Below are positions 34,046 to 43,641 of a stretch of DNA of 64,000 bases, one piece after another. Within the stretch, counting starts at the first letter, position 1; each line of letters begins with the position of its first letter. Both the position numbers and the translations under genes were made by a program. Origin of the DNA: Modestobacter sp. VKM Ac-2977. Lineage in GTDB: Bacteria > Actinomycetota > Actinomycetes > Mycobacteriales > Geodermatophilaceae. The DNA is taken from positions 89,839 to 153,838 of the forward strand of contig NZ_JAPVBQ010000003.1 in assembly GCF_026968045.1 (NCBI RefSeq), read 5' to 3'. The notes below the pieces were generated by a model. The model worked only from the letters and a program-made list of their open reading frames with translations, did not search any database and was not told the origin of the DNA.

Positions 34046-34133
34046 TTGACTGCGGTGTCAAGGGCCGGATAGCTGCGGTCGTCGGCAGGGCGGGCGCTGT
34101 TTCGCCCGGCGCACCGCCGCCAGCATCGACGGC

Positions 34134-34310
34134 ATGGACTGGACCACCACCCCCGCCGAGGCCGCCGCCCACTTCGTCCGGCGGCTAACCGTGGAGACCG
34201 ACGTCTCCGACGTCCACGCGGCCCTGGAGTCCGGCCGGCCCGGCTTCGTGCTGGTCGACACCCGCAGCGCGGAGTCCTGGGCGCAGGGGCACGTGCCCGG
34301 CGGTCGACCC
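34134..34310 (+). pseudogene. truncated rhodanese-like domain
   Basis: The frame MDWTTTPAEAAAHFVRRLTV, DVHAALESGRPGFVLVDTRS, AESWAQGHVPG is the first half of a single-domain rhodanese. After HVPG the reading breaks (another frame gives AVDPLTAPAG then a stop) and the catalytic cysteine loop is absent. The HxlR gene end follows at 34351. Confidence 0.6.
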
Positions 34311-34350
34311 GCTCACCGCCCCGGCGGGGGTCAGCTGCGGCTGCTGAGCC

Positions 34351-34704
34351 TCAGTGCCGGCCCGCACACGACTGCGCGGGGAGGCTCTCGCGGGCCCAGG
34401 TGGTCAGCTGCTCGAGCACCGGCGTCAGGGACCGGCCCGCGTCGGTCAGCTGGTAGCTCACCGCCACCGGCGGCCCGTCGTCGACGGTGCGCTGGACCAG
34501 CCCCGCCGCGGCCAGCTCGGTCAACCGGTCGGAGAGCACGGAGTCGCTGATCCCGCCCACGGCCCGACGGAGCCCGGTGAACGTCGCCGGCCCGCCGGCG
34601 AGCACGCCGATGATCAGCCCGTTCCACCGCTTGCCGAGAAAGCCGAACGCGCGTGCCAGCGCGTCGTCGCACGCCTCCGGCGTGTGCACCAGGTCCTCGG
34701 CCAC
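34351..34704 (-). CDS. HxlR family transcriptional regulator
   Basis: 117 residues. ALARAFGFLGKRWNGLIIGV and FTGLRRAVGGISDSVLSDRL plus ELAAAGLVQRTV form the winged helix of the HxlR/MarR-like family. It is divergent from a flavin azoreductase gene, an arrangement known from electrophile and quinone sensing systems (for example YodB-type). A cysteine near the N-terminus (EACDDA) could sense thiol stress. GTG start at 34704. Confidence 0.88.
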   Translation of the reverse strand: MAEDLVHTPEACDDALARAFGFLGKRWNGLIIGVLAGGPATFTGLRRAVGGISDSVLSDRLTELAAAGLVQRTVDDGPPVAVSYQLTDAGRSLTPVLEQLTTWARESLPAQSCAGRH

Positions 34705-34744
34705 CCGGTCATCGTAGGACCGCTGCCCCTCGTGCTCCTGCGAT

Positions 34745-34784
34745 CGAAGTGCTAGCTTTCCCGAAGTGCTAGCAATCGGCTAGC
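34745..34784. promoter_or_regulatory. HxlR operator cluster
   Basis: CGAAGTGCTAGC occurs twice (34745-34756 and 34762-34773). GCTAGC itself occurs at 34751-34756, 34768-34773 and 34779-34784, the last two forming a palindrome around AATCG. The cluster lies in the 105-base gap between the divergent hxlR and azoreductase genes. Confidence 0.65.
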
Positions 34785-34809
34785 TACTAGCTCTGAGGGA
34801 GTGCTTGCC

Positions 34810-35463
34810 ATGTCACTGTTCCGTCTGGACGCCAGCATCCGGGTCGAGGGGTCGGCCAGCCGCGAGATCGCCGACATCGTCGAGCGCGAGTGGCGGGCCG
34901 GGAACCCCGACGCCCCGGTCACCCGCCGGCACGTCGGCACCGAGCCGCTGCCGGCCGATGCGTGGGGTGCAGCCGTCGCCGGCTCCTACCTCCCGGCCGA
35001 GCAGCGGACGCCGGAGCAGGCCGGCGCGCTGGCCCTCGCGGCGACGCTGACCGACGAGCTCGTCGACGCGGAGGCCCTGCTCTTCGCCGTCCCGCTGTAC
35101 AACTTCGGCATCTCCCAGCACGTCAAGACCTGGGTCGACCTGGTGATCACCGACCCGCGGATGGGCCCGCGGGCCGAGCCACCGCTGGCCGGCAAGCCCG
35201 CCGTGCTGGCGGTGGTGCGCGGCGGCAACTACAGCGCGGGCACCCCCCGCGAGGGCTGGGACCACGCCACGTCCTGGCTGCGGCGCATCCTGGCCGACGT
35301 CTGGCAGCTGGACCTCCGGGTGGTCGAGCGGGACTTCACCCTGGTCGGGGTCAACCCGGCGCTGGACTCCTTCACCGAGCTGGCCGCCGAGCTCAAGGCC
35401 ACCGCCGAGCGGGAGGCCGCCGAGCACGGCCGGCTGCTCAGCAGCACCCGCGTCGCCGCCTGA
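34810..35463 (+). CDS. azoR: FMN-dependent NADH:quinone/azo oxidoreductase
   Basis: 217 residues, flavodoxin-like fold. FRLDASIRVEGSASREIADI carries the FMN-phosphate loop, LLFAVPLYNFGISQHVKTWV is the classical AzoR isoalloxazine-contact segment, and VLAVVRGGNYSAGTP follows. It reduces quinones and azo bonds with NADH, protecting against electrophiles. ATG 34810 has GAGGGAG at good distance. Regulation by the divergent HxlR is likely. Confidence 0.88.
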   Translation: MSLFRLDASIRVEGSASREIADIVEREWRAGNPDAPVTRRHVGTEPLPADAWGAAVAGSYLPAEQRTPEQAGALALAATLTDELVDAEALLFAVPLYNFGISQHVKTWVDLVITDPRMGPRAEPPLAGKPAVLAVVRGGNYSAGTPREGWDHATSWLRRILADVWQLDLRVVERDFTLVGVNPALDSFTELAAELKATAEREAAEHGRLLSSTRVAA

Positions 35464-35477
35464 GGCGCCCCCCTGGC

Positions 35478-36029
35478 TCAGTGCAGCGCCGGGGGTGGGT
35501 CGTCGGAGAGCCGGGACCAGAGCAGCTCGTCGTGCTTGACACCGTCCCCGTAGCGGTAGGACCGGCGCAGCCTGCCTTCGCGGGTGAACCCTGCCTTGGC
35601 CGCCACTCGGCCGGAGGCCGCGTTCTCCACTGCGTGGTAGAGCTCCACCCGGTCGATGCCCGCGGCGAAGGCCCAGCGGCAGACCGCATCCGCCGCGCGT
35701 GCCGCCACGCCTCGCCCCCGGGCGGCCGATGCGACCCAGTAGCCCAGCTGAGCATCGCCCTGCACGCGGTCGACCGAGTGCAGGGACACCGACCCGAGCA
35801 GCGTCCCGACGGCGTCGGTCACCGCCCAGGACGCCCGGTCACCGCCGCTCCAGTCGGCCAGCCGGGCGACCATCTCGCGCACCTCGTCCGGGGAGCCGAA
35901 GCCGCGCGCGTTCCACTGCCGCAGCGCGGGGTCGGCGGCGAGCGCCCAGACCGCCGCCTGGTCCTCGCTGCGCCACGGCCGCAGCACCAGCTCGTCGACA
36001 CCCAGGGTGCAGGGCTCCAGGCCGCTCAC
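35478..36029 (-). CDS. GNAT acetyltransferase, RimJ/RimL type
   Basis: 183 residues. LVLRPWRSEDQAAVWALAAD opens as in RimL-like enzymes. QLGYWVASAARGRGVAARAA contains the acetyl-CoA loop R-G-R-G-V-A, and ELYHAVENAASGRVAAKAGF continues the family. It probably acetylates an N-terminal or small-molecule amine. Its ATG overlaps the stop of the GntR gene, making it the last gene of the nag cluster; whether it functions in amino-sugar metabolism is unclear. Confidence 0.85.
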   Translation of the reverse strand: MSGLEPCTLGVDELVLRPWRSEDQAAVWALAADPALRQWNARGFGSPDEVREMVARLADWSGGDRASWAVTDAVGTLLGSVSLHSVDRVQGDAQLGYWVASAARGRGVAARAADAVCRWAFAAGIDRVELYHAVENAASGRVAAKAGFTREGRLRRSYRYGDGVKHDELLWSRLSDDPPPALH

Positions 36030-36754
36030 CCGGCTCCCAGCTCGACGGTCATCGCCACCTCGTAGCGGTCACCGCGGTAGGTCGACAGCGCGTGCTCGAC
36101 CGGCCGACCGGCGCTGTAGGAGACCCGGTCGAACACCAGCACCGGGCGGGACGGCGACACCCCCAGCAGGACGGCGCACCCCCGGTCGGCCTCCGCCGCC
36201 CGCACGGTCTGCTCGGCCCGCTCGATCGCACAGCCGTACCGCTCGGCGAACAACGTGTAGAGGGAGCCGGTGAGGTCGGCCCCGTCCAGGTCGGGCGCCA
36301 CCGCCACCGGGTACCAGCCGTCGTCCACCGACATCGGCTGGTCGTCGGCCAACCTCAGCCGGCGCACGTGCCAGGCCCGCTCCCCCGCGGCCAGCTCCAG
36401 CGCGGCCCGGGTCGCCGGCGGCGGCACGGCCCGGGCGACCGCCAGGACGACGGTGCTCGGCCGCAGCCCGAGCCGGCGCATGTCCTCGTGGAAGGAGGCC
36501 AGGTGCAGCCTCGACCGCGCGGGCCGCTCCGCCACGAAGGTGCCCTTGCCGCGCACCCGCACCAGCACGCCCTCGCTGACCAGCTGGCCGATCGCCTCGC
36601 GCACGGTGATCCGGCTGACCCCGTGCTCGACGCACAGCTGGCGCTCCCCGGGCAGCGGAGCACCCGCGGGCAGTCGGGCCGCCAGCTCGGTCAGCCGGCC
36701 ACGCAGCTGCTCGTGCTTGGGCACCACCCCGTCGACGATCAGCGCGGTCACCAC
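36026..36754 (-). CDS. GntR/UTRA regulator of amino-sugar genes (DasR/NagR-like)
   Basis: 242 residues. The wHTH has LPGERQLCVEHGVSRITVRE, AIGQLVSEGVLVRVRGKGTF. The UTRA effector domain contains RLRLADDQPMSVDDGWYPVA and PVLVFDRVSYSAGRPVEHAL. Close to NagR/DasR regulators that sense GlcN-6-P or GlcNAc-6-P. It starts (GTG 36754 or 36751) inside the end of nagB, so it is cotranscribed with the catabolic genes it probably controls. Confidence 0.88.
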   Translation of the reverse strand: MVTALIVDGVVPKHEQLRGRLTELAARLPAGAPLPGERQLCVEHGVSRITVREAIGQLVSEGVLVRVRGKGTFVAERPARSRLHLASFHEDMRRLGLRPSTVVLAVARAVPPPATRAALELAAGERAWHVRRLRLADDQPMSVDDGWYPVAVAPDLDGADLTGSLYTLFAERYGCAIERAEQTVRAAEADRGCAVLLGVSPSRPVLVFDRVSYSAGRPVEHALSTYRGDRYEVAMTVELGAG

Positions 36755-37545
36755 CCCTGGTCGGTCAGCTTGTGGCTCAGCACGTAGCGGTAGTAGTCGG
36801 CCCGGGCCAGCTGGGCACCGGCCGCCTCGTCGACGACGAGGGTCACGTGCCGGTGCAGCTGGAGCACCGACGCCGGGCAGGACGCCGTCAGCGGCCCCTC
36901 CACCGCGGCGGCGATCGCGGCTGCCTTGGCCTCCCCGGTCGCCACCAGCACCAGGTGCTCGGCCCCCAGGATCGTGCCCAGCCCCTGGGTGATCACGTGC
37001 CGGGGCACCGCGGCGACGTCGTCGCCGAAGAACCGCGCGTTGTCGATCCGGGTCTGTTCGGTGAGCGTCTTGACCCGGGTCCGGCTGGCCAGCGACGAGC
37101 CGGGCTCGTTGAACCCCAGGTGCCCGTTCGCGCCGATCCCCAGCACCTGCACCGCCACCGGCCCGGCGGCGAGCAGTCGGTCCTCGTAGTCGCGAGCAGC
37201 CTGCAGCGGGTCGGCCGCCGCGCCGTCCGGGCCGTGCACCACCGCCGGGTCCAGCCCGAGCGCGTCGGTCAGCTCCCGGCGGATCACCGCGCGGTAGCTC
37301 TCCGGGTGGCCGGCGGGCAGGCCCACGTACTCGTCGAGCAGGAAGGCCTGCACGCCGTCGAAGGACAGCCCCTCCTCGCGGTGCCGACGCAGCAGCTCCC
37401 GGTAGGCGAGCAGCGGCGAGGACCCGGTGGCCAGGCCCAGCACCACCGGCCCGCCCCGGCCCAGCGCGGCCAGCACCGCCCCGGCGACGGCGTCGGCGAC
37501 GACCCGCCCGCAGTCCTCGGGGGTGGGCAGCAGGACGACCTCCAC
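36748..37545 (-). CDS. nagB: glucosamine-6-phosphate deaminase
   Basis: 265 residues. LGLATGSSPLLAYRELLRRH (phosphate loop), FLLDEYVGLPAGHPESYR with the catalytic Asp, and GIGANGHLGFNEPGSS are NagB signatures. It converts GlcN-6-P to fructose-6-P and ammonia. GTG 37545 lies 2 bases after the nagA stop with GGAGAG upstream inside nagA. The allosteric site residues of E. coli NagB were not checked. Confidence 0.93.
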   Translation of the reverse strand: MEVVLLPTPEDCGRVVADAVAGAVLAALGRGGPVVLGLATGSSPLLAYRELLRRHREEGLSFDGVQAFLLDEYVGLPAGHPESYRAVIRRELTDALGLDPAVVHGPDGAAADPLQAARDYEDRLLAAGPVAVQVLGIGANGHLGFNEPGSSLASRTRVKTLTEQTRIDNARFFGDDVAAVPRHVITQGLGTILGAEHLVLVATGEAKAAAIAAAVEGPLTASCPASVLQLHRHVTLVVDEAAGAQLARADYYRYVLSHKLTDQGW

Positions 37546-37547
37546 GG

Positions 37548-38702
37548 TCAGCTCTCCTCTCGTTGCACCCACGCGCCGGCCCGCAGGACGGCGGTGGGGT
37601 TCAGGTCTGGGTCGGTGACCAGGACGTCGGCCCGCCGGCCCGGGGCCAGCTCGCCGACGTCCTGCCGGCCGAGCAGCCGGGCCGGGGTGCCGCTCGCGGC
37701 CAGGACGGCGTCGGCCAGCGGAACGCCGGCGGCCACGGTCGCCCGGACGACGTCCACCAGCCGCGCGGTGCCCCCGGCGATGGCGGCCGACCCGCCGGTG
37801 AGCCGGGCGACGCCGTCGCGCACCACGACCGGCAGCGAGCCGAGCCGGTAGCTGCCGTCGGCCATCCCGGCAGCGGCCATCGCATCGGTGACCAGCGCGA
37901 TCGCCCTCGGACCGACCAGGTCGAACACGGTCGCCACCGTCTCCGGCGAGAGGTGCACGCCGTCGCCGATCAGCTCGACCACCAGCTCACCGCGCGCCGC
38001 GGCCGCCAGGCAGGCGGCCACGGGCCCCGGCGCCCGGGACAGCAGCGGCGGCATGCCGTTGAACAGGTGGGTCGCCGAGAGCCGGCCCCCGGGGGCCGCG
38101 GCCCGGATTGCGGCGGTGACCTCGGCGGCGTCTGCGTCGGTGTGCCCGAAGCTGGGCAGCGCCCCGTGCGCGCGCAGCAGGTCGACCAGCTCGGCCCGGT
38201 GCGCGGTCTCCGGCGCCAGGGTCATCGCGACGACCGTCCCTCGCCCCGCCGCCAGCAGCTCGGCCAGCAGCGCCGGATCCCCCGGGACCAGCGCGGACGG
38301 GTCCTGGGCGCCGCACCGGGCGGCGGACAGGAACGGCCCCTCCAGGTGCACCCCGGCCAGCTCGCCGGCCTCGACCAGCGGGGCCAGCACGGCCAGCCGC
38401 TCTCGCAGCACCGCCGCCGGTGCCGAGACCAGGCTGGCCACCAGCGTCGTCGTCCCGCGTGCCCGGTGGTGGGCGGCTGCGGCGCGCACCCCGGCGACGT
38501 CCGCGTCGGGGAAGCCGTGCCCGGCGGCGCCGTGGCAGTGCAGGTCGACCAGCCCGGGCAGCAGCAGCGTCTGCGGCGCGGGGGCCGGCAGCGCACCTGT
38601 CCAGTCCCGCGCCGGGCCGGCGAACGCGACCCGGTCGCCGGCGACGGCGAGCACCCCGTCGTCGACGACCGAGCCGCCGGTGACCAGCCGGCCCCGCAGC
38701 AC
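37548..38702 (-). CDS. nagA: N-acetylglucosamine-6-phosphate deacetylase
   Basis: 384 residues. LLLPGLVDLHCHGAAGHGF (metal HxH), LAGVHLEGPFLSAARCGAQD, LPSFGHTDADAAEV, LSATHLFNGMPPLLSR and LVTDAMAAAG are the amidohydrolase metal and substrate sites of NagA. It removes the acetyl group of GlcNAc-6-P before NagB. GTG 38702 is the first plausible start after the EIIC stop at 38726; no strong Shine-Dalgarno is visible, so coupling to the upstream gene is likely. Confidence 0.92.
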   Translation of the reverse strand: MLRGRLVTGGSVVDDGVLAVAGDRVAFAGPARDWTGALPAPAPQTLLLPGLVDLHCHGAAGHGFPDADVAGVRAAAAHHRARGTTTLVASLVSAPAAVLRERLAVLAPLVEAGELAGVHLEGPFLSAARCGAQDPSALVPGDPALLAELLAAGRGTVVAMTLAPETAHRAELVDLLRAHGALPSFGHTDADAAEVTAAIRAAAPGGRLSATHLFNGMPPLLSRAPGPVAACLAAAARGELVVELIGDGVHLSPETVATVFDLVGPRAIALVTDAMAAAGMADGSYRLGSLPVVVRDGVARLTGGSAAIAGGTARLVDVVRATVAAGVPLADAVLAASGTPARLLGRQDVGELAPGRRADVLVTDPDLNPTAVLRAGAWVQREES

Positions 38703-38725
38703 GGGACCGGCCGGCGCTGGCCTGC

Positions 38726-40018
<1,293 letters not shown>

Positions 40019-40080
40019 GGCGAGCTCCTCGAGGGGCGGATCGGGGGCGTTCACCGGCCATTCCCGCAGACGTCGACCAA

Positions 40081-40097
40081 CCGGTAACGTCCGGTAA
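40081..40097. promoter_or_regulatory. tandem CCGGTAA motif in the divergent nag promoter region
   Basis: CCGGTAA occurs at 40081-40087 and 40091-40097, a 10-base period, flanked by GACCAA and TGACCA. It lies between the EIIC and EIIB starts and is a candidate site for the cluster's GntR regulator, though it is not a close match to the DasR consensus. Confidence 0.35.
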
Positions 40098-40231
40098 TGA
40101 CCAGTTGTCCCGGGAGGATGGCGGGCGCGACCGAGCCCTGTCAACACCCTGGACGCGAGCCGGTCGAGCCGCTTTCCTGGGCGCCTCGACAGCCAGTGCC
40201 GCGACCTCCCGGTCGCCGAGAGGAGATCCAC

Positions 40232-40462
40232 ATGGGCAAGGCCGAGCAGATCGTCGCCGGACTGGGCGGGGCAGCCAACATCGACGACGTCGAGGGCTGC
40301 ATCACCCGGCTGCGCACCGAGGTGAAGGACCCCTCGCTCATCGACCAGGCGGCGCTCAAGCAGGCCGGGGCGCACGGCGTCATGGTCGCCGGGAAGATCG
40401 TCCAGGTCGTCGTCGGCCCGGAGGCCGACTCGCTGGCCGACGACGTCAACGACCTGCTGTGA
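40232..40462 (+). CDS. PTS EIIB component, glucose family
   Basis: 76 residues, single EIIB domain. VEGCITRLRTEVKDPSLIDQ carries phospho-acceptor Cys23 in the C-[IM]-T-R-L-R context. AGAHGVMVAGKIVQVVVGPE completes the fold. It passes phosphate from EIIA to the sugar bound at EIIC. ATG 40232 is preceded by AGGAGA. The stop overlaps the EIIA start (GTGA). Confidence 0.93.
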   Translation: MGKAEQIVAGLGGAANIDDVEGCITRLRTEVKDPSLIDQAALKQAGAHGVMVAGKIVQVVVGPEADSLADDVNDLL

Positions 40463-40935
40463 CCGCCGCGGCCCTCGTCGTCGCGGCGCCGCTGGCCGGC
40501 ACCGTCGTCCCGATGACCGAGGTGCCCGACCCGGTGTTCGCCGCCTCACTGGTCGGCGCGGGCGTGGCGGTCGAGCCGGGTCCGAACGCCGGATCGGTCG
40601 AGGTGGTCGCACCGGTGACCGGGCGGCTGCTCAAGGTGCACCCGCACGCCTTCATCGTGCTGACCCCGGAGGGCCAGGGCGTGCTGGTCCACGTCGGGCT
40701 GGACACGGTGAAGCTGGCCGGCGAGCCGTTCACCCTGCACGTCATGGAGGGTGACGAGGTCACCGTCGGGGACCGCGTGGTGACCGTGGACCTGGCTGCG
40801 GTGCGAACGGCCGGCCTCTCGCCGGTCAGCCCGGTCGTGGTGATGGACGCCGCCGCGGAGACGGTGCCGCCGGTCGCCGCCGGCCGGGCCGTGGTCGCCG
40901 GTGAACCCCTGTTCCGCTGGCCCGCGGAGGGCTGA
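40459..40935 (+). CDS. crr: PTS EIIA component, glucose type
   Basis: 158 residues. The active histidine is in GVLVHVGLDTVKL (His78), with its partner His63 in KVHPHAFIVL, 15 residues apart as in E. coli EIIA-Glc. It accepts phosphate from HPr and donates to EIIB. The GTG start overlaps the EIIB stop. With EIIC on the opposite strand, the three PTS domains are split across two divergent units. Confidence 0.93.
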   Translation: MTAAALVVAAPLAGTVVPMTEVPDPVFAASLVGAGVAVEPGPNAGSVEVVAPVTGRLLKVHPHAFIVLTPEGQGVLVHVGLDTVKLAGEPFTLHVMEGDEVTVGDRVVTVDLAAVRTAGLSPVSPVVVMDAAAETVPPVAAGRAVVAGEPLFRWPAEG

Positions 40936-40951
40936 GCGTTACCGTCCGGAC

Positions 40952-41461
40952 GTGACCGAACGGGAACGGACCTTCGCCTGGGGCGATCCGATGCAGACCG
41001 CGACGGCCGCCCGCACCTCGGCCGGGCTGGACGTGCTCCGGGCAGTGGTGGCCGGAGAACTCCCCGGGCCGCCGATCGCCGACACCCTCGGCTTCGACCT
41101 CATCGAGGTGGAGCCGGGCCGCGTCGTCTTCGCGTTCGACCCGGCCGAGTACCACTACAACCCGATCGGCTCGGTGCACGGCGGCGTCTACGCGACGCTG
41201 CTCGACTCGGCCACCGGCTGCGCCGTCCACTCGATGCTGCCCGCCGGAGTGGGCTACACCAGCCTGGACCTGACGGTGAAGTTCCTCCGCCCGATCACCC
41301 TGGACACCGGCCGGGTGACCTGCGTCGGCACGGTGACCCACCTGGGCGGCCGGACGGCGCTGGCCGAGGCCCGCCTGCTCGACGCCGCCGACCGACTGCT
41401 CGGCACGGCGAGCAGCAGCATCCTGGTCATCCGCCCACAGCCCGGCTCCCAGGTCGGCTGA
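40952..41461 (+). CDS. PaaI-type hotdog thioesterase
   Basis: 169 residues. EYHYNPIGSVHGGVYATLLD has the catalytic H-G-G and following Asp of PaaI thioesterases. GYTSLDLTVKFLRPITLDTG matches the conserved strand. It hydrolyses acyl- or aryl-CoA esters. GTG 40952 (VTERERTFAWGDP) follows TACCGT at leaderless distance. A long hairpin separates it from the convergent VOC gene. Confidence 0.88.
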   Translation: MTERERTFAWGDPMQTATAARTSAGLDVLRAVVAGELPGPPIADTLGFDLIEVEPGRVVFAFDPAEYHYNPIGSVHGGVYATLLDSATGCAVHSMLPAGVGYTSLDLTVKFLRPITLDTGRVTCVGTVTHLGGRTALAEARLLDAADRLLGTASSSILVIRPQPGSQVG

Positions 41462-41477
41462 CACCTCGGGCGCCCAC

Positions 41478-41537
41478 TGCGCAGTTGCGGTCGCCCAGTG
41501 CGGCGTGTCGCGCCGTGTCGGCGACCAGAACTGCGCA
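41478..41537. terminator. long inverted repeat between convergent genes
   Basis: TGCGCAGTTgcGGTCGCC (41478-41495) pairs with GGCGACCagAACTGCGCA (41520-41537), 18-base arms with one short mismatch, around GGCG...CGCC. An outer pair CGCCCACT / AGTGGGCG (41471-41478 with 41549-41556) extends it. Bidirectional terminator likely. Confidence 0.65.
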
Positions 41538-41565
41538 CTCGACGGGCGAGTGGGCGGCGGAGGGG

Positions 41566-42078
41566 TCAGGCCGGGACGCTGACGCCGATGCCGCCCTTCG
41601 TCTCCGCGCCGTAGCGGGCGATCTCGGCGTCCAGGTCCAGCGGCAGGGTCGTCGCGCCCTGCGCCTGGACGTCCGGGGTGATCAGGTCGGCCGGCAGCAG
41701 CCAGGAGACCTCGAACTCGATGCCGTCCGGGTCCTCGGCGTAGAGCGCCTTCGTCGTGGCGTGGTCGGAGGCCCCGGCCAGGGCGCCGGCGTCGGCCAGG
41801 GCGCTGCGGATCCGGGCCAGCTCGGCGAGCGTGTCGACCTCCCAGGCCAGGTGGTACAGCCCGACGGTGCCGCGCCCGGCGCCCGAGGGGCCGGCCTGCG
41901 CACCGACCGCGAACAGGCCCAGGTCGTGGTCGTTGGTCGACCCCTCGGCCTGCAGGAACGCCGCCCGGCCGGGCATCTCCGTCTTCACCCGGAAGCCGAG
42001 GACGTCGCGGTAGAAGGCGGTGCTGCGGTCGACGTCCCGGACGAAGAGGACGGCGTGGTTGAGGCGCTGGACGGGCAC
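41566..42078 (-). CDS. VOC family (glyoxalase/extradiol dioxygenase-like) protein
   Basis: 170 residues with two VOC modules. The first starts QRLNHAVLFVRDVDRSTAFY; the second has VGLYHLAWEVDTLAEL and EDPDGIEFEVSWL with candidate metal ligands His and Glu. Resembles type I catechol 2,3-dioxygenase-like proteins. GTG 42078 follows AGGAG. A palindrome lies 44-63 bases upstream, inside the end of clpP. Confidence 0.85.
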   Translation of the reverse strand: MPVQRLNHAVLFVRDVDRSTAFYRDVLGFRVKTEMPGRAAFLQAEGSTNDHDLGLFAVGAQAGPSGAGRGTVGLYHLAWEVDTLAELARIRSALADAGALAGASDHATTKALYAEDPDGIEFEVSWLLPADLITPDVQAQGATTLPLDLDAEIARYGAETKGGIGVSVPA

Positions 42079-42121
42079 GGTGCACTCCTGCTGGTCGACG
42101 AGGGCCCCAGTCTGCGCGCAT

Positions 42122-42141
42122 TTGCTTGACAGTTCAAGCAA
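42122..42141. promoter_or_regulatory. palindromic operator candidate upstream of VOC gene
   Basis: TTGCTTGA (42122-42129) and TCAAGCAA (42134-42141) form a perfect 8-bp palindrome with spacer CAGT, overlapping the clpP stop. The TTGA...TCAA core is common for MarR-type repressors of VOC genes. No marR lies adjacent. A terminator role for clpP is the alternative. Confidence 0.5.
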
Positions 42142-42742
42142 GTGCACCCGGGAGTGCGGCCGCGTCCCGGAGCACGTGGTCGATGAGGCCGTACTCCCGC
42201 GCCTCGGCGGCGGTGAACCACCGGTCGCGGTCGGAGTCCCGCTCGACCTGCTCGACGTCCTGCCCGGAGTGGTGCGCCTGCAGTTCGTTCAGCTGCCGCT
42301 TGAGCCGCCCGAGCATCTCCGCCTGGATGGTGATGTCGGCCGCGGTACCGCCCAGGCCGGCCGAGGGCTGGTGCATCATCACCCGCGCGTGCGGCAAGGC
42401 GTACCGCTTGCCGGCAGCCCCTGCGGTGAGCAGGAACTGACCCATCGACGCCACCATGCCCATCCCGTAGGTCGCGACGTCGCAGTCGACGAACTGCATG
42501 GTGTCGTAGACGGCCATTCCGCCGGACACGGATCCGCCCGGTGAGTTGATGTAGAGGTGGATGTCCCGCGTCGGGTCCTCGGCGGACAACAACAACATCT
42601 GCGCAGCGAGCTGATTGGCGATCACGTCGTCGACCTCGCGCCCGAGGAAGACGATCCGCTCCCTCAGCAGCCGGTCGTAGACGGCGTCTCCCAAGGTCGA
42701 CGCGGTGCTGGTCTCTGCTGCCCGGAACTGTTCGCTGGTCAT
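42134..42742 (-). CDS. clpP: solitary ATP-dependent Clp protease proteolytic subunit
   Basis: 202 residues. The catalytic triad is Ser99 in GMVASMGQF, His124 in ARVMMHQPSA and Asp173 in SDRDRWFTA. SPGGSVSGGMAVYDTMQ is the head-domain loop. The N-terminus is short, so little or no propeptide processing is needed. No clpX, tig or second clpP lies beside it, so it is a paralogue outside the main clpP1P2 locus. ATG 42742 has AGGAGAG upstream. Confidence 0.9.
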   Translation of the reverse strand: MTSEQFRAAETSTASTLGDAVYDRLLRERIVFLGREVDDVIANQLAAQMLLLSAEDPTRDIHLYINSPGGSVSGGMAVYDTMQFVDCDVATYGMGMVASMGQFLLTAGAAGKRYALPHARVMMHQPSAGLGGTAADITIQAEMLGRLKRQLNELQAHHSGQDVEQVERDSDRDRWFTAAEAREYGLIDHVLRDAAALPGALA

Positions 42743-42916
42743 CGCTGACTCTCCTGCTCGACGTCGGAATGGACAGGGCCACTCAAGTGCGCGGCGACCG
42801 GAGAAGTCGAGGAGGAATGGCGGATTGCGCAGTCGGCGCAATTATTGCGCTCTCCGCGAATGGTGGTTGACGCACTCGCCCGGCGGCGGCGCGACCGCCC
42901 GTGGTCTGATCGACCG

Positions 42917-43525
42917 GTGAGCGAACCCCCCGTCGTGCGCAAGGCCACCCGCGCCGACGTCCCCCGGCTGGCCGCCACGCTGTCCCAGGCCTACCCCGAC
43001 TACCGCTGGACCTCCTGGGCGCTGCCCGAGGACGGCCGCACCCAGCGGCTGTCCCGCTGGGCGGAGCTGTGGGGCGCGTTGATCCCCGTCCTGGCCGGGA
43101 CCGCGTGGGTGACCGACGACGTCGACGCGGCGGCCGCCTGGGTGGCCCCCGGCGCACCGCCGCACGACGCGGACGTCCAGGCGGTCGTCGACCGGGACCT
43201 GCCCCGGGTGCTCGGTGCCCGCCAGCCGGTCGTGCTGGCCAGCGAGCGACTCGGGGCGCTGGGCCGCCCGGAGGAGCCGCACTGGTGGCTGCACGCCGTC
43301 GGCACCCGGCCCGCCGCCCGGCACCAGGGGCTGGGGGCGGCAGTGCTGCAGCCGGTGCTCGAGCGGTGCGACGCCGACGGGGTACCGGCCGCGGCGACGG
43401 TCTACACCTCGACCGTCGTCCGCTGGCTGCAGCAGTCCGGCTTCGCCGTCACCCACTCGACCCGGACGGCGGTCGACCACGAGCTGCCGATCTGGACCCT
43501 GGTCCGCCAGCCGAAGCGCAGCTGA
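42917..43525 (+). CDS. GNAT family N-acetyltransferase
   Basis: 202 residues. VRKATRADVPRLAATLSQAY opens the fold. WWLHAVGTRPAARHQGLGAA contains the acetyl-CoA loop (Q-G-L-G). TSTVVRWLQQSGFAVTHSTR is the C-terminal segment. Similar proteins are broad actinobacterial N-acetyltransferases without known substrate. GTG 42917; no good Shine-Dalgarno, so possibly leaderless. Confidence 0.85.
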   Translation: MSEPPVVRKATRADVPRLAATLSQAYPDYRWTSWALPEDGRTQRLSRWAELWGALIPVLAGTAWVTDDVDAAAAWVAPGAPPHDADVQAVVDRDLPRVLGARQPVVLASERLGALGRPEEPHWWLHAVGTRPAARHQGLGAAVLQPVLERCDADGVPAAATVYTSTVVRWLQQSGFAVTHSTRTAVDHELPIWTLVRQPKRS

Positions 43526-43641
43526 CCCCGGGCGAGGTGAGCCTGACCTGACCCCCGGGGGCCACAGGTCGGCCCGGTTGGCCCCCACGGGTCGGGCAGG
43601 ACAGGAGCGACCGCCCCGCTCCAGCCACCCGCGAGGTCCCC

